Part shown: in pieces, positions 42,601 to 48,315 of the stretch
Numbering within the stretch: the first letter of the stretch is position 1
How the letters are laid out: each line of letters opens with the position of its first letter
Source: Halorubrum californiense DSM 19288
GTDB lineage: Archaea; Halobacteriota; Halobacteria; Halobacteriales; Haloferacaceae
NCBI RefSeq assembly: GCF_000336875.1
Contig: NZ_AOJK01000081.1
Coordinates: 6,946 to 55,260 of the forward strand
Reading direction: 5' to 3'
Length of the DNA stretch: 48,315 bases
Notes under the pieces: model-generated
Databases searched by the model: none
Told to the model about the DNA's origin: nothing
What the model saw: only the letters and a program-made list of their open reading frames with translations
Position numbers and translations under genes: made by a program

Positions 42601-42862
42601 CCAGCTTGATGACCTCCCAGCGGCCCTCTGGGTGTACACTACCGCGCAGGTTGATCGCGACTACGACGGCATCGAACGCACCCGCCTCCTTCGGACGCTC
42701 CGACACACAGCCCCTGCCCACGTCGACTCTCACTCGTGGAATGCGTTCGCGGCGAAGATCGAGCGATACGAGTCCAGAGCCGTGGGTGACACCACCGGTG
42801 CCATTGAAATGCTTGGTCCTGTCATTGATGAGACGGAGACAACTCGACTACCAACCTCGTAA
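39659..42862 (+). CDS. Very large acidic helical protein, unknown (main part after frameshift)
   Basis: 1067 residues from a TTG at 39659. The same frame is coding-like back to about 39542 (EQANATAEPLAHTDAGTERH, YERDELRRLGLTFAAGEAGI), where no start codon exists, so the real N-terminus lies in the other frame at 39198. The sequence is almost entirely helical, acidic, and rich in Ala/Thr/Leu, with recurring 30-40-residue helix pairs (for example DEPVAYLRRLTYLTTRTADQ, YALTHETSETFGALIHIFSQ), suggestive of a solenoid scaffold. No catalytic, membrane or nucleotide motif was found. Four bases after its stop the 42866 gene begins, so the two are probably co-translated. It could be a structural or partition-related plasmid protein; no family recognised. 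Confidence 0.75.
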   Translation: MGLTFAAGEAGIAHTQNVAAPIHEAMASITQACLADGSTAENLRSRLDRLATGLGGPAGWTLAHPGYDPFAREADTDESWSQYLRSYELSVLAAVQPLFTAFTDEVVYALLTAAATASIRAPMGESDRLVDDQQFTVPTVVFVDAIAQLTTGTRLYQDLFDAGLSLPHLASVFEESVGTGGAGVDQAGETLADAYSATMANTDVSHADEILTHTTATYRRSSVPSFILVEEPATETVRLHALTEGLPLSHLAMTLLRVTYLQSLYVGRPRFQDETYSSLLRALIANAPGLPDEPVAYLRRLTYLTTRTADQLSRETFPQNVRAQYATRNSSATRWLRLRSELETDRSVDTDATTLTYESGMPLTYFLPAAAATYFEDRLLAEAIETYTAYARYALTHETSETFGALIHIFSQFEATTPATPRLGPLYRAMAAWASDQADPDGATARVFGTALARLFVFPSTESTAWSRRLYAEYRERATNADDDSPLRPLIATGLARIVRADTQTSEASIDDAIGSFLRLIVTAETDLSQSIASIGLGVADAVEIVCDRNPEAPNTRRKQLQALRDGLLETAKQSDLGLPASVWVNIAAVSAASVAQRGMPPAFADEYTTFRRLAVAIIENTSTEWGAFYEQFTSTLVRDCAPSTVTAWAEVELSILTTSQTDVGTPSAVTQPSRLARFVSHLLQSLATAHAYETAASVADQLRDRAISHLSWGELTPILQRPLKTRVSQETLADDPDGWRQFTREAFTGDASLTQSRRVFISVYGSLLAWLIETGHTGPNGGTIVDDMREVVNTTTLPAEALMGAFGFATAVVARDGDRADSATVTWVSWLQQTVGDIAATRANTAALIHEYGLQLITHHALFDEPSAATASLTDLLAVFSTEYGTATTTRLPALLGAGMVDIGRYAVQFDEGDLSEWMDCVYDTAEQHARAAPDQGPFLASTLTAFVQQMLQRRRQTSGALVDALTLATAYANQTASRSQLDDLPAALWVYTTAQVDRDYDGIERTRLLRTLRHTAPAHVDSHSWNAFAAKIERYESRAVGDTTGAIEMLGPVIDETETTRLPTS

Positions 42863-42865
42863 CCG

Positions 42866-43492
42866 ATGAGTGACAGAGACCCACCACCGGACATGTCCCC
42901 GGAAGAACGGTACCTTGTTGCCCAGCTGGCCGAATACCTCGCCAAACACACTGATCTCCCGCCGGCACAGTGCCACGTAACGGCGGCGGAGCTTCTCTCG
43001 GAGGCGGTCGATCTGCGTCCAGACCCCGGGGCGCTCGGTGGGGGCTACGACCTGATCCACGAGTCCGACGGGGATGTCGTCTCGCGAAAGCCGTCGAACG
43101 TCGACGTGCGTGTCGACTTTGAGACCGGCCTCCTCGTTCTCAGCGAACTCGGCACCGTTGCGTCGGGCGACCCGGCCGCGATCGGAAGCGCTCTCGCAGG
43201 CCTGAGCGCGCTCGTTGTTACCGACGGAACGATCACGCTTTCCGAGGAGAGCGCGTGCGTGTACGCCATCGCAGCCGACCGCTGGGAGCTGGGAACCGAG
43301 TTCTCACAGGCGGCGCTTATCGAGACCGTGATCGACGAGACCACCGAGCTGGACGATACCGAGTCACTCTCGCGGACGGCAATTACTGACGCACTCGACG
43401 AGCTCGAGACGGTCGGGTGTCTCAGTCGCTTTTCCGATGGCGACCAGACACGTGTTGTGCTCGAAGAGCGGTGTATCGAGTACTGGGACTAG
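42866..43492 (+). CDS. Partner of the large protein, winged-helix-like C-terminus
   Basis: 208 residues, starting three bases after the upstream stop. The N-terminal half is acidic (YLVAQLAEYLAKHTDLPPAQ, VDVRVDFETGLLVLSELGTV). The C-terminal ~70 residues resemble a winged helix (DTESLSRTAITDALDELETV, GCLSRFSDGDQTRVVLEERC). No known family. Co-expression with the large 39659 protein is likely. Possibly a DNA-contacting or adaptor component. Confidence 0.7.
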   Translation: MSDRDPPPDMSPEERYLVAQLAEYLAKHTDLPPAQCHVTAAELLSEAVDLRPDPGALGGGYDLIHESDGDVVSRKPSNVDVRVDFETGLLVLSELGTVASGDPAAIGSALAGLSALVVTDGTITLSEESACVYAIAADRWELGTEFSQAALIETVIDETTELDDTESLSRTAITDALDELETVGCLSRFSDGDQTRVVLEERCIEYWD

Positions 43493-43615
43493 CGGTTACA
43501 CCCGACTGGAACTAGCTGGTATGGCCAACTTGGCCTGCGCTATGAACCGTGTGCTGGTGGCCTGCCCCCACGCTGCCGAGCGAAATTTTTTGGGAGCGTC
43601 GTCAGAAGAGCTAGT

Positions 43616-43813
43616 ATGGCTCGGCTGGGGACACACTCAACAAGCGCTGACCGGCAGTTCGCGTTCGCGTGGGTGGGGATGGGCATCATCATGTCGGTGG
43701 CTGTTGCGACAATTAATTTTCTCCCGCTTCCCCTCGAGGCGGTTTACGTATTTGCCGCTGGTGTCATGCTCCGCGAGGCACTCGGCTTGGCGTATTGGCT
43801 TGTCCAGCAGTGA
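43616..43813 (+). CDS. Small two-helix membrane protein
   Basis: 65 residues. Two membrane segments: AFAWVGMGIIMSVAVATINF and LEAVYVFAAGVMLREALGLA, the second with a charged RE pair. A T-rich AAATTTTTTGGG lies about 30 bases upstream and could serve as the TATA region, giving it its own transcript. No family recognised. The coordinates rest on the clean ATG and membrane pattern. Confidence 0.6.
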   Translation: MARLGTHSTSADRQFAFAWVGMGIIMSVAVATINFLPLPLEAVYVFAAGVMLREALGLAYWLVQQ

Positions 43814-43967
43814 TCGGTCGGAGCTAGGAACGACGTATTGCTTGTCCAGCGCTCACACCGATTCTTCAGTCGGAGTGAGCACCTCTTGAACTGTTTGTTA
43901 CAGTTTCTCCTTGTAGAATGGTTTCGTAAGCCACGCAGCAGGATCAGCACGTTCCGGAAGTAAGTAC

Positions 43968-44007
43968 TTAACCAACAAAATGGTGTTCCGTGTAGTCTGT
44001 TGGTTAA
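43968..44007. repeat. TTAACCAAC inverted repeat, site C
   Basis: Arms TTAACCAACA (43968-43977) and TGTTGGTTAA (43998-44007), spacer 20 bases. It lies between convergent genes, ending four bases before the stop of the nucleotidyltransferase. Here it cannot be a promoter for either neighbour. Confidence 0.85.
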
Positions 44008-44011
44008 TCCC

Positions 44012-44698
44012 TCACAGTTGATCTCGCTGCTTGGACAGAAAGGAAACGAGATCGTCAACCGCATCCACTGGCAGCTCTTCTTGTCGAAAGACACCTTTGA
44101 ACGAGTCTTTGAACCCATCCTGTTGGAGTTGATCCAGCACCATCTCGATCTGTCGCTTGAGCTTCTCGGGGTCGCCGCGATGGACGTGTCGTTCAATACG
44201 GCTGAAGTCCGCACGCAAGCTGATCACGACGAGGTCACGGGTATCGGCTTTTCGCCCGCTGTGGAGTTTCATCGCGAACAGTAGTGCAGGCTCTGGGATT
44301 CGCCCGTCGAGGTCTTCGGCGACATCAATTGATTCAATCGTACTGTGTTCGTGAAGATAGCGGTATGACCACTCTGCGTCCGTCTGTCGACACCCCATCG
44401 CATCTACGAGTGCCTCGAACTTGACGGCGTTCGCTCCGACCTCCTTTGTGTACTGAATCATTCGCCCGTTGTACTCGTTCGAGACATCCTGCTCGAACTG
44501 TTTCTCGTATCCGAGGTCATGAAGAAGTGTATCGTAGTCGTCGAGTACAGTGTCCGGGATTACGGTATCGATATCGGTCGTGAACCGTGTTTGGAACGCG
44601 GACACTGCCCAACCGCCAACGAGAACGTACGGCAGATCGGCGTCCTGTACCGCGCGGTGGGTGTCGATAAGTTCGGATTGACGCTCGGGGAGACTCAT
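44012..44698 (-). CDS. AbiEii-like nucleotidyltransferase
   Basis: 228 residues from the ATG at 44698 (MSLPERQSELIDTH). The fold signature is clear: LPYVLVGGWAVSAFQTRFTT followed by DIDTVIPD, with the GG of helix N and the D-x-D metal pair, then ANAVKFEALVDAMG and ALLFAMKLHSGRKADTRDLV, as in AbiEii/GrbNT proteins. Family members act as toxins by nucleotide transfer to tRNA acceptor ends or as defence nucleotidyltransferases. It starts one base after the stop of the HTH protein at 44700, so the two form an operon. Confidence 0.8.
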   Translation of the reverse strand: MSLPERQSELIDTHRAVQDADLPYVLVGGWAVSAFQTRFTTDIDTVIPDTVLDDYDTLLHDLGYEKQFEQDVSNEYNGRMIQYTKEVGANAVKFEALVDAMGCRQTDAEWSYRYLHEHSTIESIDVAEDLDGRIPEPALLFAMKLHSGRKADTRDLVVISLRADFSRIERHVHRGDPEKLKRQIEMVLDQLQQDGFKDSFKGVFRQEELPVDAVDDLVSFLSKQRDQL

Positions 44699-44699
44699 T

Positions 44700-45389
44700 C
44701 TATCGCCTCTGTTCGTTCGCGCTCGTCGCACTGTGGTGCGCCGCGTCGATGTCCCTGTCGTACTCGTCGGCGATGATCTCCAAGGCGGGCTCGTACGCTG
44801 GCCGATTCTCCATCATCTGGTTGATGGCGTCGTCCAACGGGATGACGGGGTTGCCGTCGACCCACTCGGCGTCGATATCGCCGGTCTTGGGGAACAACAC
44901 GTAGTGGACGTTCCCATCGACGTCGCTGGCGTCCGGGCGCTCGTTGATCGTCGTATCGACGCCCCACTGTTGGAAGAACGCAATCCACCGTTCGACATCA
45001 CGGTCGTGTACGTCGATGAACACCGGATAGTCGTCGTGACTCCGCGCGATCTGGAAGCCGCCGTGCGTCCAGACATACGCCGCGTCAATTTCCGTGTACA
45101 CAAACTCCATCCCAGCGAAGTGGGGGATGATGTACGCGTCCTCTTGTGAGATAGTGTCGCGGCTGTACAACGCAGCCATCATCTCGGCGTACTGCTGGCG
45201 CATCTCGTGGTCGACGATCTGAATTCTATTATCTGTTTTAGCGATAATATCTGCGTTATTCAACCGCTCAATCCAGTCGTACACCCATGAGTACGAAATG
45301 TCAATCTTGCTCGCGATGCGATTGATAGAATCGCCACGTTGAGCTGCTAAAACAATCTTCGCAGCTGTGGGGTCCATTAATTCGATCAT
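44700..45389 (-). CDS. HTH protein paired with the nucleotidyltransferase (AbiEi-like role)
   Basis: 229 residues, ATG at 45389 (or 45377, MDPTAAK). The N-terminal helix-turn-helix is DSINRIASKIDISYSWVYDW plus IERLNNADII. The remaining ~150 residues form an alpha/beta domain (AYVWTHGGFQIARSHDDYPV, HDRDVERWIAFFQQWG). HTH-plus-larger-domain next to an AbiEii-like gene is the layout of type IV AbiE antitoxins, though the sequence is not a clear AbiEi. It probably represses its own operon and neutralises the partner. Confidence 0.7.
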   Translation of the reverse strand: MIELMDPTAAKIVLAAQRGDSINRIASKIDISYSWVYDWIERLNNADIIAKTDNRIQIVDHEMRQQYAEMMAALYSRDTISQEDAYIIPHFAGMEFVYTEIDAAYVWTHGGFQIARSHDDYPVFIDVHDRDVERWIAFFQQWGVDTTINERPDASDVDGNVHYVLFPKTGDIDAEWVDGNPVIPLDDAINQMMENRPAYEPALEIIADEYDRDIDAAHHSATSANEQRR

Positions 45390-45467
45390 TGGTATCTGGT
45401 CGCTTCTCCGTCTGGCCGGGCTCGTTCGTAGTTATCTCTATAGCGATATCAATGTATAGGACTTCCG

Positions 45468-45481
45468 CCTAGCCGGCTAGG
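45468..45481. repeat. 14-bp perfect palindrome CCTAGCCGGCTAGG
   Basis: Lies about 80 bases upstream of the HTH gene start at 45389 and 20 bases from an IS-end-like hairpin (45502-45520). Could be an IS tip structure or a regulator site. Confidence 0.5.
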
Positions 45482-45493
45482 TGTGGGAGCTAC

Positions 45494-45536
45494 CTACTCG
45501 ACCGCGTCACGGTTACGCGGAGGAGGATGTCAAGCT
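45494..45536 (+). mobile_element. IS right-end relic truncating a MazF gene
   Basis: Hairpin CCGCGT-N7-ACGCGG (45502-45520), then AGGAGGATGTCAAGC, matching the hairpin-GGAGGNNGTCAA layout of the TnpB ends. It abuts the 3' broken end of the mazF-like fragment at 45530. Confidence 0.55.
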
Positions 45537-45672
45537 GAATCGTGATCGAGGGCAGTATCCGAAGCCAGTACTTCCACCTCAAACGGGTACGTGTCTCCAG
45601 ACGTGTACTGCGTTGGGATTCGGTTCAACGATGACAATATCGCCGCGGCGTACCTGTACAGTTGCCTCCAGA
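45530..45672 (-). pseudogene. Decayed MazF/PemK-like toxin
   Basis: Two pieces in different frames. After the AbrB stop, one frame reads EATVQVRRGDIVIVEPNPN, the start of a PemK/MazF RNase (the conserved VRRGDIVIV...NP). About 20 codons later another frame reads TSGDTYPFEVEVLASDTALD, a later MazF segment. The middle, with the PCLVV strand, and the end are missing, and the gene stops at an IS-end relic. It has clearly lost function and was the toxin partner of the 45675 antitoxin. Confidence 0.7.
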
Positions 45673-45674
45673 AT

Positions 45675-45905
45675 TCACTCGCTCCAGCCAGGTGCGTCAC
45701 CGAGATGCCCGGTTGCTTCTGCGGATGCTTCTTCCAGTTCTTTAGCCAACTCACGAGACCGCTCGGCTCTCTTTCGATATTCTTCAGCAAGCCGTTCTTC
45801 ATCTGTCGGCGGTTTGTGTATGATCTCGTCATTCACTTCGACGAATTCAATTTCGTCACCGCCTTTGATGCTACGACGCTCTCGCAGTGCCTTTGGAATT
45901 GTCAC
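45675..45905 (-). CDS. AbrB/SpoVT-type antitoxin, possibly frameshifted at its start
   Basis: 76 residues from a GTG at 45905 (VTIPKALRERRSIKGGDEIE). The true family start is upstream: the same frame reads KKYEHKRKIGDRGQVTIPKA, the normal first swapped-hairpin strand, but has only a stop and no start codon. An ATG at 45951 lies one frame away and would join perfectly if the six-A run (45943-45948) had five. So the gene is either slippage-dependent or freshly broken. The C-terminus is helical and Glu-rich (EERLAEEYRKRAERSRELAK). Its toxin gene downstream is already decayed. Confidence 0.72.
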   Translation of the reverse strand: MTIPKALRERRSIKGGDEIEFVEVNDEIIHKPPTDEERLAEEYRKRAERSRELAKELEEASAEATGHLGDAPGWSE

Positions 45906-45977
45906 CTGCCCCCGATCTCCGATTTTCCGTTTGTGTTCATACTTTTTTCATACTGCTGTAGATGTCTGTAGGTCCGC

Positions 45978-46973
45978 TCAAACGCCGAGATCCCGGAACG
46001 CCCAGTCGTTCGGCAGGTCGGCGTCGAAGCCGGCCGCTTCGACGAGGTCGCGGATGCGCTGTTCGACCGTGTCGTCTAACTCGAACGTGTCGTCGAACTC
46101 CTCGTACCAGTCGTAGTACCGCGGCATCCCCGGCCAGTGGTCGTCCGTCTTCAGCCCGTAGGCGCAATCGAGAAGGTAGCGACGATACGGCATATCGTCA
46201 CGGGCGGGACGCGAGAACGTCCCGTCGATCGACTCGTCTCTCACCAACGTTTCGAGCAGATCGACCGCCGCGTACTGGTCAGCGTAGAACGCGTGTTCGA
46301 GCGTCGGAGTAACCGAGAAGATATCTTCCGAGACACGGGCGTGGAGACGGTCGGCCACCGAGTGGTCAGGATGCCCGATTCCCCACCCGTACGCGTGGAC
46401 TTCCTCCTGTGTGGTATCGGCTGTATCGCCGGCAGTGACTGCGACGGTATCGAGGTATTCGAGCGCCGCAACTGGAATCGCCTCCACACTCTCGGTCAAC
46501 CGCGTGCGGATCAGATTCCGTCCGACAGCATTCGCGATCGTGGGTGTCACGAGCGGCAGCTCGTCGTCCGCGGTCGGGTCGTACGCATCCATGACCTCCT
46601 TGAGGAAACTCCACCCGGTTGCTCGCGCCGCTTCGTCCAGGGCGTCACTGACCCGCTCGTGATATCGCCAGAACACGTCCCGGTATGTCTCGCCGCCGTC
46701 GTCTTCCTCGAGCGCAGCCGAGAGCGCCGACTCGAACTCGGCGAGTGTCCCATGGGGGGCGGCTCTGTCACCGTCCGAGAACCGGTCGAGTAGGGTATCG
46801 AGCTCGGCGACGGATGCGTTTCGTTCGTCGGCCGGCGACGAACCTGCGGATTGAGACTGCTCGAGATCAGCCGAGCCAACGGGTGTCTCTGGCTGAACAT
46901 CCTCACAGTCGTGGAGACGGAGACGGGTGAGTGTCTCGAACGACGCTCCGCAATCGTCGCACTCGTGGGTCAT
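45978..46973 (-). CDS. Zinc-finger-headed hypothetical protein
   Basis: 331 residues from the ATG at 46973 (MTHECDDCGASFETLTRLRL). A single C2H2/C2HC-like finger (CDDCGASF...LRLHDC) opens the protein, then an acidic linker, then about 250 helical residues (FWRYHERVSDALDEAARATG, LVTPTIANAVGRNLIRTRLT, YYDWYEEFDDTFELDD). No catalytic motif. It is divergent from the ATPase at 47119 across a tandem palindromic operator. A fossil of the C-terminal end of a paralogue lies at 32213. The family appears haloarchaea-specific and uncharacterised. Confidence 0.75.
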   Translation of the reverse strand: MTHECDDCGASFETLTRLRLHDCEDVQPETPVGSADLEQSQSAGSSPADERNASVAELDTLLDRFSDGDRAAPHGTLAEFESALSAALEEDDGGETYRDVFWRYHERVSDALDEAARATGWSFLKEVMDAYDPTADDELPLVTPTIANAVGRNLIRTRLTESVEAIPVAALEYLDTVAVTAGDTADTTQEEVHAYGWGIGHPDHSVADRLHARVSEDIFSVTPTLEHAFYADQYAAVDLLETLVRDESIDGTFSRPARDDMPYRRYLLDCAYGLKTDDHWPGMPRYYDWYEEFDDTFELDDTVEQRIRDLVEAAGFDADLPNDWAFRDLGV

Positions 46974-47040
46974 AGCCCTCCTACAGGGATGTAGGCAAAA
47001 TGCGTTCTTCTTCGAAGCAGTATTCCAAATGTTAGTAATC

Positions 47041-47070
47041 ATACTATTATAGTATAGACTATTGTAGTCT
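47041..47070. promoter_or_regulatory. Tandem 15-bp palindromes in a divergent promoter
   Basis: ATACTA-TTA-TAGTAT (47041-47055) directly abuts AGACTA-TTG-TAGTCT (47056-47070): two palindromes with the same ACTA/TAGT core and three-base centres. An outer GTTAG (about 47032) and CTAAC (about 47077) add a wider symmetry. It lies between the 46973 and 47119 starts, so one dimeric repressor pair could govern both. Confidence 0.75.
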
Positions 47071-47118
47071 GATTTCTAACTTCGGGGGATATATGTACCT
47101 CACACAACGAGTGAAGGT

Positions 47119-48315
47119 ATGGACCAGTTCGTCAACCGTATCGAGGAACTCGATCGGCTACAGACTCTCTATGAGAGTGACGCTGCGGAACTCGCGATCG
47201 TATATGGGCGTCGTCAGATCGGCAAGAGCGAACTCGTCCGCCGATCGATCGCCGACCGCGACGATGCCGTCTACTATCAAGCAGTCCAAGGAACAGCGAC
47301 CACACAGCTCCGGCGATTCGTCGAGGCCGCGGCGACGACCTATCCGGATATCACGGCCGTCAAAGAGGAGTGGGAACCGCTCTTAACGTACCTCTCCGAT
47401 AGGGACGCTATCATCGTCATCGACGAATTTCCGTACCTTATCGAATCGAACGAGGGGCTCCCGTCGATCGTTCAGCACCTGTGGGATACCGCCGTCGACG
47501 AGAGCCAGGCAACCCTCGTACTAACGGGCTCTGCAATCGGCATGATCCATACCCACGTCCTCGATGGCGGTGCACCACTCTATGGCCGGGTCTCCCAGAC
47601 ACCGAATGGCCGCCTCGAACTCACCCAGCTGCCGTTTCGCGCTATCCAAGAGTTCGTGCCGACCTACACTCCCGAAGAACGGGTGTTCGTCTATGGCGTC
47701 TTCGGCGGCACACCCCGATATCTTAGTCCGCTCGATCCGTCACAGAGCTTTGGAGAAAACGTCACACGGCTGCTGTGCGATCCGGATGGCCCACTCCACG
47801 ACGAGCCCGAAACCGTCCTCCAGATGGAACTCACCGAGGTGAACACGTATTTTTCGATTCTGGAGTCGATGGCCAGCGGGAACCGCAGTCGAAACGAGAT
47901 CGCACAGGGGGCTGGCATCGAGAGCACCAACACGTCGTACTACTTTGACCGGCTGGAAACGCTCCAGATCATCGAGAAACACCATCCGGCGCTTGCTGAT
48001 CCGGCGCGCAGCAAGCGGACACGATACCGGATTCGAGATCCCGTCTTCCGGTTTTACTTCCGGTATCTCTACGGCCGTGGAGGCCAGTACGAACTCTACG
48101 GCGAGAGCGCCTACGGGGATCTCATTGAACCGGAACTGCCCGACTTTGTCAGCGAAACGTTCGAATTGCTCTGTCACCAGGCGGTGCCAGCGCTCTATCC
48201 GGACGTCCAGCTTACACAGGTGCCAAGCCAGTGGTGGTACAAACACCGCGAGATAGATGTCGTCGCACCAACCGACGAGTCAACGCTGATCGCTGGCGAA
48301 GCGAAATTCACCACC
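47119..48315 (+). CDS. DUF234-type archaeal ATPase, 3' partial
   Basis: 399 codons, open to the window end. Starts MDQFVNRIEELDRL, the typical F-x-N-R-x-x-E-L opening of archaeal ATPases (PF01637). Walker A YGRRQIGKSE (29-38), Walker B IIVIDEFPYL (Asp 102, Glu 103), TLVLTGSAIGMI after it, a winged helix (RSRNEIAQGAGIESTNTSYY), RYRIRDPVFRFYFRYLY, and the start of DUF234 with REIDVVAPTDE and GEAKF, the nuclease-like D...ExK. It is a paralogue of the 29544 gene but clearly divergent. Only the last part is missing. Confidence 0.88.
   Translation, partial: MDQFVNRIEELDRLQTLYESDAAELAIVYGRRQIGKSELVRRSIADRDDAVYYQAVQGTATTQLRRFVEAAATTYPDITAVKEEWEPLLTYLSDRDAIIVIDEFPYLIESNEGLPSIVQHLWDTAVDESQATLVLTGSAIGMIHTHVLDGGAPLYGRVSQTPNGRLELTQLPFRAIQEFVPTYTPEERVFVYGVFGGTPRYLSPLDPSQSFGENVTRLLCDPDGPLHDEPETVLQMELTEVNTYFSILESMASGNRSRNEIAQGAGIESTNTSYYFDRLETLQIIEKHHPALADPARSKRTRYRIRDPVFRFYFRYLYGRGGQYELYGESAYGDLIEPELPDFVSETFELLCHQAVPALYPDVQLTQVPSQWWYKHREIDVVAPTDESTLIAGEAKFTT

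Noticed and set aside
1-48315. CRISPR arrays, tRNA or rRNA genes, integrase, relaxase, ParA
   Set aside because: Looked for on both strands by eye; no regular short repeat-spacer array, cloverleaf, tyrosine-recombinase motif, relaxase His-cluster or deviant Walker ParA was recognised. Weak or distant ones could be missed.

Overview
The window looks like accessory DNA from a halophilic archaeon (class Halobacteria). It is GC-rich, its proteins are strongly acidic, and its promoters resemble archaeal TATA elements. It carries an Orc1/Cdc6 replication initiator surrounded by origin repeats, haloarchaeal-type small regulators and many IS1341-type TnpB genes. No rRNA, tRNA or core housekeeping gene was seen. 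The content fits a conjugative plasmid, megaplasmid or integrated conjugative element. The genus cannot be told from the sequence alone.

Layout. 1-3 kb: two TnpB elements, one of which cuts off a PCNA-like gene. 3-6 kb: two membrane proteins and solitary IS ends. 6-10.3 kb: an RPA-like OB-fold protein, a nucleotidyltransferase with two small overlapping genes, a winged-helix regulator and small zinc-finger and ribbon-helix-helix-like ORFs. 10.3-11.7 kb: a third TnpB. 11.8-16.3 kb: a GHKL-ATPase/zincin fusion, a DUF433-DUF5615 toxin-antitoxin pair lying between two copies of a 103-bp repeat, a VapBC pair with a visible operator, and an ArdC/ImmA-like metallopeptidase. 16.5-21.5 kb: a large HerA/TraD-like ATPase with a C-terminal nuclease-like domain, and a PrimPol-like primase on the opposite strand. 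22.4-29.5 kb: a tightly overlapping six-gene operon that reads as an archaeal conjugation apparatus (small membrane protein, large secreted and anchored protein, Tat lipoprotein, VirB6/TrbL-like polytopic protein, VirB3/VirB4N-like protein, VirB4 ATPase).

29.5-33.1 kb: a DUF234-type ATPase divergent from a DUF7342-like regulator fragment, plus unknown genes. 33.2-34.5 kb: a fourth TnpB. 34.9-36.4 kb: the Orc1/Cdc6 gene with five copies of an origin-recognition-box-like repeat on both sides of it. 36.6-38.8 kb: a membrane protein and a fifth TnpB. 39.2-43.8 kb: a very large unknown protein that is frameshifted near its start, followed by two small partners. 44-46 kb: an AbiEi/AbiEii-like pair and a decayed AbrB-MazF module. 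46-48.3 kb: a zinc-finger protein and a second DUF234-type ATPase, divergent across a tandem palindromic operator and cut by the window end.

Working model: Orc1, the PrimPol, the OB-fold protein and formerly a PCNA-like clamp serve replication. The VirB4 operon and the TraD-like ATPase serve transfer. The ArdC-like protein and several toxin-antitoxin modules serve establishment and retention. TnpB elements have repeatedly invaded and damaged neighbours. A 40-43 bp inverted repeat, TTAACCAAC...GTTGGTTAA, occurs three times between modules and no annotated feature explains it.
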